DNA from: Oscillospiraceae bacterium | GTDB lineage: Bacteria; Bacillota; Clostridia; Oscillospirales; Ruminococcaceae | Assembly: GCA_009783205.1 (NCBI GenBank) | Contig: WRHO01000003.1 | Coordinates: forward strand, 30,712 to 94,711 | DNA length: 64,000 nucleotides | Reading direction: 5' to 3' | Part shown: positions 8,653 to 17,258 of the stretch, piece by piece | Layout of the letters: the number at the start of each line of letters is the position of its first letter | Numbering within the stretch: position 1 is the first letter of the stretch | Program-made: the position numbers and the translations under genes | Notes under the pieces: generated by a model | The model's input: the letters and a program-made list of their open reading frames with translations, nothing else | Databases searched by the model: none | What the model was told of the DNA's origin: nothing

Positions 8653-11484
8653 TTATTTTAAAACTTTCTTTAAATACTCGCCGGTATAGCTCCCCTTACA
8701 TTTTGCTATCTCCTCCGGCGTTCCCTGCGCGACAATAGCACCGCCCTTGTCGCCACCTAACGGGCCGAGGTCGATTATATAATCTGCGGTCTTTACCATA
8801 TCGAGATTATGTTCGATAACAACAACGGTATTTCCCCCTTCGACGAGTTTTTGTAAAACTTCGATTAACTTATGAACGTCGGCGGTATGAAGTCCGGTTG
8901 TAGGTTCGTCCAAAATATAAATTGTCTTTCCCGTGCTTCTTTTTGCCAACTCGGTTGCGAGCTTAACCCGCTGTGCTTCTCCGCCCGATAGGGTCGTTGC
9001 CGATTGCCCGATTTTAATATATCCGAGTCCGACGTCATGAAGCGTTTCGAGCTTTCGCGATATGCGCGGAATTGCTTTAAAAAACTCCACCCCCTCTTCA
9101 ACCGTCATCTGTAAAACTTCATAGATATTTTTACCTTTATAACGTATTTCGAGCGTTTCGCGACTGTATCTCTTTCCCTTACATACCTCACAAGGAACGT
9201 ATACATCGGGCAAAAAGTGCATTTCTATTTTTATGATTCCGTCGCCTTCACAGGCTTCACACCGCCCCCCCTTGACATTAAATGAAAAACGTCCCGTCGA
9301 ATACCCGCGCATTTTCGCCTCGGTAGTGGAAGCAAAAAGGTCGCGAATATCGGTAAAAACGCCGGTATATGTTGCGGGGTTTGAGCGGGGCGTCCTTCCT
9401 ATCGGGGATTGGTCAATGTCGATTACCTTATCTAAATGCTCGGTACCCAATATTTTTCCGAAGCCGCCTGCGCGGGTGCGCGCTCGGTTCAACCTCGCCG
9501 CCAAGTGTTTGTACAATATCTCGTTAATAAGCGAGCTTTTTCCCGAGCCGGAAACCCCGGTGACACAGGTGAAAACACCAAGGGGGATGCGAACGTCTAT
9601 ATTTTTCAAATTGTTTTCCCGCGCCCCCGATATTAACAAAAGCCTCGATTTATCAATAGCGCGCCGCTTTGTCGGAACGGGGATTTTCTTTTTCCCCGAA
9701 AGATACTGTCCCGTAACGGAACCGCCACAGGCTTTTATGTCCGATATTTTACCCGCGCAAACAATGTCGCCGCCGTGAATCCCCGCCCCCGGGCCTATAT
9801 CAACAATGTAATCGGCGGCTTTCATTGTGTCCTCGTCATGCTCTACGACGATTAATGTATTACCCAAATCGCGAAGGTGTTTAAGCGTTGCGATTAATTT
9901 ATCGTTATCGCGCTGATGAAGTCCTATACTCGGCTCGTCAAGTATATATAATACCCCCATAAGCGAGCTTCCTATTTGGGTGGCGAGGCGTATCCTCTGA
10001 CTCTCTCCGCCCGAAAGGGTTCCCGCCGCCCGCGAAAGGTTAAGGTATTCGAGTCCGACGCTTTTAAGAAACCCGAGACGTTCTTTTATTTCCTTAAGGA
10101 TTGGTTCGGCAATAACCGTATCGCGTTCGCTAAAGCTCAAGCCGCGTATAAAATCTAAGGCGTCGCTTATGCTCATTGAGCAAAGCTTATGAATATTCAC
10201 CCCGCCTATCGTCACCGATAACGCTTCTTTATTAAGTCGCTCCCCGTTACAATCGGGACAGGGGGTCTCGCTCATAAACGCCTGAATCTCGTCGCGTGAA
10301 TAATTGCTCCCCGTATCGCGATAACGCCGCTCGAGGTTGTTGACGAACCCCTCAAAATCGGTATCGTAATAGGTTGTCCCCCTTTCGAATATACGCTTAA
10401 CCTTGACCTTTTCGCCGTTTGTACCGTAAAGAAGAATGTTCAAAATTTTCTCGGGCAATTGTCCGACGGGGGTATCTACGGAGAATTTATAATGCTTTGC
10501 CAACCCGTCGAGATACATCTGACAAATCGTCCCGTCGGCATAGTTCCAGCCGAGGGCGCGGATTGCCCCTTCGCGGACGGAAAGCTCGCGGTTTGGGATT
10601 AATAACTGCGGGTCAACCCGCATAAAAGTCCCGAGTCCCGTACATTTGGGACACGCGCCGAACGGGTTGTTAAACGAGAACATTCGCGGCGTTAATTCTT
10701 CAATGGAAATCCCGTGCTCGGGACAGGCGTAGTTTTGACTGAAATGAAGCTCTTGTGCGGGGTCGCCGTTGATATCCGCAAATATTGTTCCTCCCGATAA
10801 GCTTCCGGCAATCTCGAGCGAATCGGAAAGGCGCGAGCGAATATCGTCCTTGATAACAAGCCGGTCGATAATTACTTCTATATCGTGCTTTTTGTTTTTA
10901 TCAATAACGATTTTTTCGCTTAATTCATAGATTGAACCGTCAATCCGAACCCGTACATACCCCTGTTTGCGAAGCTCATCCAATTCCTTTCGATATTCAC
11001 CCTTGCGCCCGCGCACAATCGGCGACATAATCTGAAGCTTAGTTTTCGGGGGGAGCTTCATTATCTTAACAACAATTTCGTCAACCGTCTGTTGTTTTAT
11101 TTCCTTCCCGCATACGGGACAATGCGGAACGCCTATTCTCGCGTACATAAGCCGAAGATAATCGTAAATTTCGGTAACGGTACCGACCGTTGAGCGCGGA
11201 TTTCGCGAGGTCGTTTTCTGGTCAATTGATATAGCCGGCGAAAGCCCCTCTATACTGTCGACATTCGGCTTTTCCATCTGACCGAGAAACTGTCGCGCAT
11301 ACGATGAAAGACTTTCGATATATCTTCTTTGCCCGTCGGCATAAATTGTGTCAAACGCGAGCGACGACTTCCCCGAGCCGGAAAGCCCCGTCATGACAAT
11401 AAGCTTGTCCCGCGGCAACTCGAGCGAAATGTTTTTCAGATTATGCTCGCGCGCACCTTTGATAATGATTTTCTTAATCGGCAA
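8653..11484 (-). CDS. uvrA: excinuclease ABC subunit A
   Basis: This is the DNA damage recognition ATPase of nucleotide excision repair. The 943-residue product has two ABC ATPase halves (P-loops [14 protein letters not shown] near 32 and [14 protein letters not shown] near 641), two signature motifs ([28 protein letters not shown]), and Cys zinc modules ([35 protein letters not shown]). The reading frame starts at TTG 11484, behind GAAAGGCGAG, giving [15 protein letters not shown]. No uvrB or uvrC lies nearby. A perfect 16-bp palindrome lies 53 nt upstream. Confidence 0.97.
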   Translation of the reverse strand: MPIKKIIIKGAREHNLKNISLELPRDKLIVMTGLSGSGKSSLAFDTIYADGQRRYIESLSSYARQFLGQMEKPNVDSIEGLSPAISIDQKTTSRNPRSTVGTVTEIYDYLRLMYARIGVPHCPVCGKEIKQQTVDEIVVKIMKLPPKTKLQIMSPIVRGRKGEYRKELDELRKQGYVRVRIDGSIYELSEKIVIDKNKKHDIEVIIDRLVIKDDIRSRLSDSLEIAGSLSGGTIFADINGDPAQELHFSQNYACPEHGISIEELTPRMFSFNNPFGACPKCTGLGTFMRVDPQLLIPNRELSVREGAIRALGWNYADGTICQMYLDGLAKHYKFSVDTPVGQLPEKILNILLYGTNGEKVKVKRIFERGTTYYDTDFEGFVNNLERRYRDTGSNYSRDEIQAFMSETPCPDCNGERLNKEALSVTIGGVNIHKLCSMSISDALDFIRGLSFSERDTVIAEPILKEIKERLGFLKSVGLEYLNLSRAAGTLSGGESQRIRLATQIGSSLMGVLYILDEPSIGLHQRDNDKLIATLKHLRDLGNTLIVVEHDEDTMKAADYIVDIGPGAGIHGGDIVCAGKISDIKACGGSVTGQYLSGKKKIPVPTKRRAIDKSRLLLISGARENNLKNIDVRIPLGVFTCVTGVSGSGKSSLINEILYKHLAARLNRARTRAGGFGKILGTEHLDKVIDIDQSPIGRTPRSNPATYTGVFTDIRDLFASTTEAKMRGYSTGRFSFNVKGGRCEACEGDGIIKIEMHFLPDVYVPCEVCKGKRYSRETLEIRYKGKNIYEVLQMTVEEGVEFFKAIPRISRKLETLHDVGLGYIKIGQSATTLSGGEAQRVKLATELAKRSTGKTIYILDEPTTGLHTADVHKLIEVLQKLVEGGNTVVVIEHNLDMVKTADYIIDLGPLGGDKGGAIVAQGTPEEIAKCKGSYTGEYLKKVLK

Positions 11485-11536
11485 ATTATCACTCGCCTTT
11501 CTTTAATCTTTAGATGTTCCCATAATATACTATAAC

Positions 11537-11552
11537 ATATGTAGCTACATAT
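11537..11552. promoter_or_regulatory. 16-bp perfect palindrome upstream of uvrA
   Basis: ATATGTAGCTACATAT is a perfect palindrome in the 170-bp divergent gap between uvrA (minus) and the topoisomerase gene (plus). It does not match the Gram-positive LexA box (GAAC-N4-GTTC), so the regulator is unknown. Confidence 0.35.
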
Positions 11553-11568
11553 AGCAATAGATTTTTTA

Positions 11569-11591
11569 AAATTTAAGCGTTAAGCGGTATA
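11569..11591 (+). repeat. solitary arm of the 23335-type intergenic element
   Basis: The 23-nt stretch containing GTTAAGCGGTATA matches the right arm of the element at 23335-23497 (positions 23475-23497) at 20 of 23 bases. The last 13 bases are identical. No core or second arm is present here. It ends 6 bp before the -35 box of the next gene's promoter. Confidence 0.45.
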
Positions 11592-11597
11592 GTTGTA

Positions 11598-11626
11598 TTG
11601 ACAAATACTTTTTTATAGTGTAGAAT
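11598..11626 (+). promoter_or_regulatory. sigma-A promoter of the topoisomerase B-like gene
   Basis: TTGACA at 11598-11603, a 17-nt spacer and TAGAAT at 11621-11626. The -35 box is perfect and the -10 box has one mismatch to consensus. The ribosome site AGGAGG is at 11644-11649 and the ATG at 11655. Confidence 0.8.
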
Positions 11627-11654
11627 ACTCATAAAACTTATACAGGAGGAGTTC

Positions 11655-13664
11655 ATGCAAAAAAATACAAAAAGCGATTACGGCGACCACAGCTTAAAAG
11701 CTCTTAAAGGCCCCGACCGCGTTCGAAAACGCCCCGCCGTTATATTCGGCTCCGACGGGATTGAAGGGTGTAAACACTCGGTTTTTGAAATATTATCCAA
11801 TTCCATAGACGAGGCAAGAGAGGGGTACGGGAAACGAATAACCATTACGAGATATGCGGACAAATCAATTGAGGTCTGTGATAACGGGCGAGGAATACCC
11901 ATTGACTTTAACAAAAACGAAGACAAATACAACTGGTACCTTGCTTTTTGCACCTTATACGCCGGCGGAAAGTATGATAATAATTCCGGCGGGGATTATT
12001 CGTTTGCATTGGGGTTAAACGGACTCGGGCTTTGCTCGACGCAATATGCCGCCGAATACATGGAGGTTGAAGCGGACAACGGGACATGGAACTATAAATT
12101 AAGCTTTGAAAAAGGCTTTAATGTAACTTTACAAAAGGACGAGCGCGGATTTGTAAAATCAAAGTCGAGCGGAAAAAGCGGAACGCGTATAAAATGGCGA
12201 CCCGACACAGATGTTTTTACCGATATAAATATTGACGACGATTATTTTAACGATATTTTACGGAGACAGTCGATTGTAAACGGCGGGTTGGAGTTTTTGT
12301 ATCGTGCCGAGAACGACGACGGGGGTTTTGTCGAAACAATATATTGTTACAAAAACGGTATAGATGATTATTTGAAAGAGGCGTTGGGCGACGCCGCCGC
12401 AATTTCCGCCCTGCAAAGCTGGGAAGCGGAGCGCAAGGGAAAAGACCGCGACGACAAAGACGAGTACAGGGTGCGGCTAAAATGCGCGTTTGTATTTGCA
12501 CATAATCCGCAGCCGCCTTTGGTTGAACATTATCACAACTCGTCGTGGTTAGAATACGGCGGAAGTCCGGATAAAGCGTTGAGACAGGCGTTTGTATCGC
12601 AAATTGACGCTTATATGAAACAATCGGGGAGGTATAATAAAGGCGAGGGGAAGATAAGCTTTACCGATATTGAGGATTGTCTTATATTCATTTCCTCAAA
12701 CTTTTCGACACAGACGAGCTATGAGAATCAAACAAAAAAAGCCGTCTCAAACAGGTTTATATACGAGGCTATGACCGATTGGTTAAAAAGCAATCTCGAG
12801 GTATACTTTCTCGAAAACAAAACCGAAGCCGCCCAAATTTGCGAACAAATCCTTGTTAACAAAAGAAGCCGCGAGAATGCAGAAAAAACACGGCTCAATT
12901 TAAAGAAAAAGTTGGCGGGCAATGTCGATATAGCGAATCGAGTCCAAAAATTTGTGGATTGTCGAAGTAAAGACCTTACAAAGCGAGAATTATACATCGT
13001 TGAGGGCGATTCGGCATTGGGCGCGGTTAAACTCGCAAGAAACGCCGAGTATCAGGCGGTTATTCCCGTCCGCGGAAAAATACTCAACTGTTTAAAAAGC
13101 GGGTATGATAAAATATTTAAAAACGACATAATTACCGATATAATAAAAGTTTTAGGGTGCGGCGTCGAGGTGAAATCAAAGGCTAAGGATTTATCGTCGT
13201 TTAACATAGAAAACCTTCGTTGGAGCAAGGTGATAATATGCACCGATGCCGATGTTGACGGTTATCAAATCCGAACGCTAATTTTAACCATGCTCTATCG
13301 CCTTACCCCACATTTAATAAGCGACGGTTACGTTTATATTGCCGAATCGCCGTTATATGAAATCAACAGTAAGGATAACACATTTTTTGCATATACCGAA
13401 AAAGAAAAAGCTCGCATTATTAAAAATTTAGAAGGCAAAAAATACACGATTCAACGCTCAAAGGGGTTGGGTGAAAATGAGCCGGACATGATGTCGCTCA
13501 CCACAATGAACCCCGATACAAGACGGCTTATAAAGGTTATGCCGACCGATATGGGACACACAAAGGATATGTTCGATTTGCTCCTCGGCGACAATCTTCA
13601 GGGGAGAAAAGACTTTATAAGCGAATACGGCGCACAGTATTTGGAGGTCGCCGACATTTCATGA
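11655..13664 (+). CDS. type IIA DNA topoisomerase subunit B (ParE/GyrB paralogue)
   Basis: The 669-residue product has the GHKL ATPase fold (EILSNSIDEAREGYG, DNGRGIPID, GLNGLGL), a transducer domain and a TOPRIM domain with VEGDSALGAVK near 450 and TDADVDGYQIRT near 528. In ordinary GyrB and ParE these read EGDSAGGSAK and DADVDGAHIRT, so this is a divergent paralogue, though the acidic metal ligands are kept. No gyrA/parC partner follows. Instead the stop overlaps a zinc-ribbon gene by ATGA. It might pair with a subunit A encoded elsewhere or have a specialised role. It has its own strong promoter. Confidence 0.8.
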   Translation: MQKNTKSDYGDHSLKALKGPDRVRKRPAVIFGSDGIEGCKHSVFEILSNSIDEAREGYGKRITITRYADKSIEVCDNGRGIPIDFNKNEDKYNWYLAFCTLYAGGKYDNNSGGDYSFALGLNGLGLCSTQYAAEYMEVEADNGTWNYKLSFEKGFNVTLQKDERGFVKSKSSGKSGTRIKWRPDTDVFTDINIDDDYFNDILRRQSIVNGGLEFLYRAENDDGGFVETIYCYKNGIDDYLKEALGDAAAISALQSWEAERKGKDRDDKDEYRVRLKCAFVFAHNPQPPLVEHYHNSSWLEYGGSPDKALRQAFVSQIDAYMKQSGRYNKGEGKISFTDIEDCLIFISSNFSTQTSYENQTKKAVSNRFIYEAMTDWLKSNLEVYFLENKTEAAQICEQILVNKRSRENAEKTRLNLKKKLAGNVDIANRVQKFVDCRSKDLTKRELYIVEGDSALGAVKLARNAEYQAVIPVRGKILNCLKSGYDKIFKNDIITDIIKVLGCGVEVKSKAKDLSSFNIENLRWSKVIICTDADVDGYQIRTLILTMLYRLTPHLISDGYVYIAESPLYEINSKDNTFFAYTEKEKARIIKNLEGKKYTIQRSKGLGENEPDMMSLTTMNPDTRRLIKVMPTDMGHTKDMFDLLLGDNLQGRKDFISEYGAQYLEVADIS

Positions 13665-13933
13665 ACAATAACGATTTGGCATTATGCCCGCGCTGTAGTA
13701 CGGCGGTGAACATTTACACGCCCGATTGCCCCACCTGCGGATACTTTATATGGGGTGACGATGAAGAAGATTTGGAAGCCGACCCGTCGGGTGCGTCAGG
13801 AATAAGCAGCGGGTTTAAAGAAGACTTTGCCGACGAGGACGCTTTCGAGGATTATTGCGACTATAACGACGCCGATTTTGTGGATTTTGATTTTGCCGAT
13901 TGGGACGACGATTTGTTGGAGGAGGATTGGTGA
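13661..13933 (+). CDS. small acidic zinc-ribbon protein
   Basis: The 90-residue product has two Cys pairs, CPRC (about 9-12) and CPTC (about 24-27), which form a zinc-ribbon. A tail of about 55 residues follows that is almost wholly Asp/Glu, Phe and Trp (DFVDFDFADWDDDLLEEDW). Its start overlaps the topoisomerase stop by 4 bp, so translation is coupled. The acidic tail could mimic DNA or bind the topoisomerase; that is inference. I recognise no named family. Confidence 0.65.
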   Translation: MNNNDLALCPRCSTAVNIYTPDCPTCGYFIWGDDEEDLEADPSGASGISSGFKEDFADEDAFEDYCDYNDADFVDFDFADWDDDLLEEDW

Positions 13934-13945
13934 GCTAAACAAGAG

Positions 13946-14140
13946 CTAAACGCTCCTTTCTTCCTCAAATAACTCTATAATTTCTCTCGGCGCATAGGTG
14001 AACATTCCTGTTTCTGAATCAGAAATGCCCCTGCAAGTGTCAGAACGATAGAATCGTTCGATTGTTTCTTCATATGTCCAACTATGGCTTTGTGCTAAAT
14101 TTTCAACCACCAAGCATAATAGCGAAGTATCGTCAAACAT
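13946..14140 (-). CDS. small protein of a DUF3791/DUF3990-type cluster
   Basis: The 64-residue acidic protein (MFDDTSLLCLVVENLAQ... then ETGMFTYAPREIIELFEEE) has the look of the small helical proteins found next to DUF3990 genes in Clostridia. GAGGTG lies 6 nt before its ATG and overlaps the last codons of a DUF3990-like remnant. Function is unknown; partners of this type are suspected antitoxin-like proteins. It converges on the zinc-ribbon gene with a 12-bp gap. Confidence 0.5.
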   Translation of the reverse strand: MFDDTSLLCLVVENLAQSHSWTYEETIERFYRSDTCRGISDSETGMFTYAPREIIELFEEERSV

Positions 14141-14143
14141 AAT

Positions 14144-14263
14144 CTACACCTCATAGCTTTCTTTGAATTTTAATTGTGCAATCCCTTTTTGCGTAGCAAT
14201 ACAATATTGATTATTCGGACTTGAATAACTCAACTGACGAATAAAGAATTTTTTATCATCTTC
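14144..14263 (-). pseudogene. C-terminal remnant of a DUF3990-type gene
   Basis: Between the two small genes, one minus-strand frame encodes EDDKKFFIRQLSYSSPN followed by NQYCIATQKGIAQL and then KFKESYEV, ending at TAG (14144-14146). This is the typical end of DUF3990 proteins (an NNQ-TQKA-L-F-SYEV pattern). The N-terminal part is missing and the upstream end runs into the last codons of the DUF3791-like gene in another frame. An internal deletion appears to have removed most of the gene. No start codon is evident. Confidence 0.5.
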
Positions 14264-14514
14264 TTTAATTCGTCCTTTGCCTCCTGATAAGGAATAGCGT
14301 TTTCATCAAGATATTCCCGTATTTCATCTAAAAGATACTCCATGCCGAGTGTATGAGTAACTTCATAATGGACGGTATATAAGTCCCATAGGCGACCGTT
14401 TTTCAGCGTTTCATATGCTGTGGTTTTATCACCGCCAAAGAATTTCCTTGCTGTGATTTCGATTACCCATACGACATACTCCATGATTTCTAATGTCATT
14501 TTTCCGGAAGGCAT
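14230..14514 (-). CDS. DUF3791-domain protein
   Basis: The 94-residue product has the DUF3791 pattern: a helical N-terminus (EIMEYVVWVIEITARKF), a middle YETLKNGRLWDLY, and HTLGMEYLLDEIREYL near 55-70, corresponding to the family's HTTGxxYIxxDIxxYI. GAAAGGATAAATACT precedes the ATG. The last residues (KKMIKNSLFVS) may be read in a frame set by the deletion that destroyed the following DUF3990 gene. The role is unknown; such genes sit next to DUF3990 genes in gut Clostridia. Confidence 0.6.
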   Translation of the reverse strand: MPSGKMTLEIMEYVVWVIEITARKFFGGDKTTAYETLKNGRLWDLYTVHYEVTHTLGMEYLLDEIREYLDENAIPYQEAKDELKKMIKNSLFVS

Positions 14515-14717
14515 AGTATTTATCCTTTCGCATTTTTATATTTTCACTATTCCTTATTATACAATACTTTATTATATTTTGCAAGTATAAATATGACCAT
14601 TACTTTTCGAGCCATAAAAAGCTCTGCGAAATCAGTCAAGCTCTCGAGCGAAATGAATCCGTTCATAAGCTCTCTTTCAAACTTTTCCCTCGCGGCGAAT
14701 CCATTCAATCGGAAATA

Positions 14718-15422
14718 TTACCCCCCCTTAAACAATAAAACACCGTTATTCCGTTGGGTATAAAACTCATCGTCGCTCATTTCCTCAAACCCGTCAAACG
14801 ACGCAATCAGATAATATATTTCCCGCTCAAGCGAAGGTATTCCCTCAACCTCTGCAACTAAACGTATGAATTGTTTATCCTCTTTTTTGTGTTTAGGGGA
14901 CAATTTCGTTAACAACGTCTCGGTGCAACAAATATATGTCACCATTGTTTTTTTATCGTCATTGTCTATAATTCTGCTCGCGCTGTATGAACCCCAAATA
15001 TTCTTGTCGCATATTACATCTAAAGCTTTAACCGTCGTGGTCAATCCATCGGCCGTCAATGATTCGGTATTAACCGTTTCAACCCAAATAAGTCCGTCCT
15101 CGTATTCAATAAATGCGGTATGACTGATAAAAAGGTTAAAACCGCCAATGGCGACGGCAACGGTAATAATAAACGATATAACGGCAATCAATATATTTTT
15201 CCAAAAAAATTTCTTCTTTATAGCTTTTAAAATGTCGATTTTGGCTTTATTGTCTTGAGTCGTCTTTTTTATTTCGGTCTGCATTTGAATTAGCTCCCGC
15301 TCACAATGCTCGCAGGTTTTTATGTGTTCCGAAACCGCCGCCCGGCTTTCCTCGCTTAAAACATTGTCCGCGTAGAGCGGAAGTAAATCTCTGATAATCG
15401 CGCAATCAATATTATTATTCAT
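14718..15422 (-). CDS. anti-sigma factor, zinc-finger type
   Basis: The 234-residue product begins with a cytoplasmic anti-sigma domain carrying the HxxxCxxC zinc motif (SEHIKTCEHCEREL, about 31-44), preceded by IIRDLLPLYADNVLS. One transmembrane helix follows near 75-97 (NILIAVISFIITVAVAIGGF), then an extracytoplasmic domain of about 135 residues with no family I know. Its start overlaps the sigma factor gene by 8 bp. It should hold the upstream ECF sigma factor inactive until a surface signal is sensed. Confidence 0.8.
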   Translation of the reverse strand: MNNNIDCAIIRDLLPLYADNVLSEESRAAVSEHIKTCEHCERELIQMQTEIKKTTQDNKAKIDILKAIKKKFFWKNILIAVISFIITVAVAIGGFNLFISHTAFIEYEDGLIWVETVNTESLTADGLTTTVKALDVICDKNIWGSYSASRIIDNDDKKTMVTYICCTETLLTKLSPKHKKEDKQFIRLVAEVEGIPSLEREIYYLIASFDGFEEMSDDEFYTQRNNGVLLFKGG

Positions 15423-15888
15423 TTTCTGTTGCCTCCTTAATTTTATTTTTTGCCCTGTGAAATGTTACCCGCGCCCAGCTCTCTGATTTTTCAAAAAGCT
15501 CGCCGATTTCCGCAAATGAAAGCTCCGCAAATACTCGTAACGAGAAAACCTCTTTATACGGCTGTTCTAAAACATGGAGCGTTTTGTGGATTTCAAAAGC
15601 TTGTGCCTTATCAGAAAAGCATAATTCAAAATGCTCTTCATATGTTATTTGCTCCGGCATTTCGACGATGTTTTTATTTCGCTTAAGCAGATTATAATAG
15701 GTATTCTTCGCGATTTGACACAGCCATACGCGAATATTACAATCCCCCTTGAATTTATCCGCCGCCTTGATTGCTTTAATAAAAGCCTCGCTCGTTATAT
15801 CCTCGGCAATATGCTTATTCCTGCATAAGGACAGCGCGTAATTATAAACATCGTCGGCGTGCGTATTATAAAGGTCGTTAAAATCCAC
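15415..15888 (-). CDS. ECF-type RNA polymerase sigma factor
   Basis: The 157-residue product has sigma region 2 (DDVYNYALSLCRNKHIAEDITSE, then FIKAIKAADKF) and region 4 (EQPYKEVFSLRVFAELSFAEI, then FEKSESWARVTFHRAKNKIKE), with little between them, as in ECF factors. The start is GTG 15888 behind a strong GGAGGTGAGG. It is co-transcribed with the overlapping anti-sigma gene and runs divergently from the hemolysin-III gene. Its regulon is not visible here. Confidence 0.85.
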   Translation of the reverse strand: MDFNDLYNTHADDVYNYALSLCRNKHIAEDITSEAFIKAIKAADKFKGDCNIRVWLCQIAKNTYYNLLKRNKNIVEMPEQITYEEHFELCFSDKAQAFEIHKTLHVLEQPYKEVFSLRVFAELSFAEIGELFEKSESWARVTFHRAKNKIKEATENE

Positions 15889-15940
15889 TTACCCTCACCT
15901 CCTCGTGTATAAGACAATCGAATTTGCGATTCGTTACAAG

Positions 15941-15970
15941 ATTATAACATATTTTTTCTATTTTTTTCAA
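15941..15970 (-). promoter_or_regulatory. promoter of the ECF sigma operon
   Basis: On the minus strand, TTGAAA (15965-15970), an 18-nt spacer and TATAAT (15941-15946). This is a housekeeping-type promoter 53 nt upstream of the GTG start, in a divergent control region of about 146 bp. Confidence 0.55.
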
Positions 15971-15978
15971 TACAACGG

Positions 15979-16007
15979 TTGAAATATTATATAATATATA
16001 GTATAAT
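15979..16007 (+). promoter_or_regulatory. promoter of the hemolysin-III family gene
   Basis: TTGAAA (15979-15984), a 17-nt spacer and a perfect TATAAT (16002-16007). It ends 27 nt before the ATG at 16035. Confidence 0.7.
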
Positions 16008-16034
16008 AGAAAAAATACGATATTGGGAAACAAC

Positions 16035-16694
16035 ATGAAGAAAATAGATATGACCCGCGCGTATACTCCCGGCGAAGAAATAGGCAATGCAATTACCCAC
16101 GGTGCGGTAGCGTTGACCGCATTAGGCGGGATTGCCCCCGCCGCGGTTCACGCGTATATTCAAAGAGGCGCGTTGGCGACCGTCGGGACGACGATATTCA
16201 TGTGTTCGTTGTTTTTGATGTTTTTGGCGTCCTCTCTTTATCACGCAACCTCGAGCGGTACAAAACAAAAACAGGTTATGCAAATCCTCGACCATATATT
16301 TATATACGTCGCAATCGCGGGAACATATACGCCCATTTCGCTTTCGATTATTGGCGGGTGGCAGGGGGTTGTGGTCGCTTCAATTCAATGGGCAATGGTT
16401 ATTTTCGGGATTTTATATAAATCGTTAGTTAAGAAAAAAATACCGAGGTTGTCGCTTACTATTTATCTCGTAATGGGGTGGTCGGTAATATTTGTTCTCC
16501 CCCTGTTTATTCGAAACGCCGATTTAGGTATGCAGTTATTGCTTCTCGGCGGCGGAATATTCTACTCGAGCGGAACATTTTTCTACAGAAAAAAGGACAG
16601 GCGTTTTTTTCATATGGTCTGGCACTTATTCGTTAATTTCGGCGCGATTTGCCACTTTTTAGCAATCCTCTTATTCCTTGAGGTGAGCAATTAA
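16035..16694 (+). CDS. hemolysin III / PAQR-family membrane protein
   Basis: The 219-residue product starts MKKIDMTRAYTPGEEIGNA and has seven predicted membrane helices. The PAQR hallmarks are the early GEEIGNAITHG, SSLYHATSS near 65, DHIFIYVAIAGTYTP near 85 and HLFVNFGAICHF near the end; the His and Asp residues form the zinc site of the superfamily. ATG 16035 is preferred over an in-frame TTG 12 bases earlier. The cellular role of bacterial members is uncertain despite the name. Confidence 0.85.
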   Translation: MKKIDMTRAYTPGEEIGNAITHGAVALTALGGIAPAAVHAYIQRGALATVGTTIFMCSLFLMFLASSLYHATSSGTKQKQVMQILDHIFIYVAIAGTYTPISLSIIGGWQGVVVASIQWAMVIFGILYKSLVKKKIPRLSLTIYLVMGWSVIFVLPLFIRNADLGMQLLLLGGGIFYSSGTFFYRKKDRRFFHMVWHLFVNFGAICHFLAILLFLEVSN

Positions 16695-16715
16695 GCGGCT
16701 AAGTAATAATAATTA

Positions 16716-16761
16716 AGCAGTGTCCCTGATAACCACTGCTATATAAATTAAAACAAGGAGG
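16716..16761 (+). promoter_or_regulatory. preQ1-I riboswitch controlling queT
   Basis: A 7-bp stem AGCAGUG/CACUGCU (16716-16722 with 16734-16740) closes an 11-nt loop UCCCUGAUAAC. An A-rich tail then ends in AAAACAAGGAGG. The layout is that of preQ1 class I riboswitches: short stem, C-rich loop and A-rich tail forming a pseudoknot, as in the Thermoanaerobacter example whose tail is AAAACAAGG. Here the tail is also the Shine-Dalgarno sequence of queT, so ligand binding should block translation. Confidence 0.8.
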
Positions 16762-16771
16762 TTTCTTTATA

Positions 16772-17257
16772 ATGGGAAACGAAAAATTTATCCATAACCT
16801 TATTTTAACCGCAATAGTTGCGGCGGTTTATGCGGCATTGACCGTTGCCCTGCCGTTACAGTACGGCGCGGTACAGTTTCGGGTAGCGGAAATATTAACG
16901 CTTTTATGTTTCTATAATAAAAGGTTTATACCCGCGCTGATATTAGGTTGTTTCATAGCGAATCTTCCGAGCGAATTGGGTTGGATTGATTGGGTGTGCG
17001 GAACCGCGGCAACGGCGATTGCGGTTGTTTTTATGCCGCGAATAAAAAATATATGGTTAGCGGCTACGCTTCCGGTTATAACCAACGCGGTAATTGTTGG
17101 GGCGATGTTGACTTATTTGTTTAAAATGCCGTTCGTTATAAGCTCCGCGTTTGTCGGTCTGGGACAGTTTACCGTAATTATGGTTATCGGAGTTCCGCTT
17201 TTTAAATTTGTTTTAAGTAAGAACAGAAATATAATGCAGTTGATACAAAGGGGTTAA
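16772..17257 (+). CDS. queT: QueT-family queuosine precursor transporter (ECF S component)
   Basis: The 161-residue, five- to six-helix membrane protein has the QueT features: LILTAIVAAVYAALTV at the start, QFRVAEILTLLCFYNKRF, then LGCFIANL with GWIDWVCGTAATAIAV. QueT proteins are substrate-binding subunits of energy-coupling factor transporters and import preQ0 or preQ1 for tRNA queuosine. The preQ1 riboswitch on its leader supports this assignment independently. The EcfAAT energising module is not in the window. The next gene begins 2 bp after its stop. Confidence 0.88.
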   Translation: MGNEKFIHNLILTAIVAAVYAALTVALPLQYGAVQFRVAEILTLLCFYNKRFIPALILGCFIANLPSELGWIDWVCGTAATAIAVVFMPRIKNIWLAATLPVITNAVIVGAMLTYLFKMPFVISSAFVGLGQFTVIMVIGVPLFKFVLSKNRNIMQLIQRG

Positions 17258-17258
17258 T

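Noticed and set aside
11485..11654. LexA (SOS) box in front of uvrA
   Set aside because: The palindrome there is ATATGTAGCTACATAT and the nearby GAACATC has no matching GTTC half.
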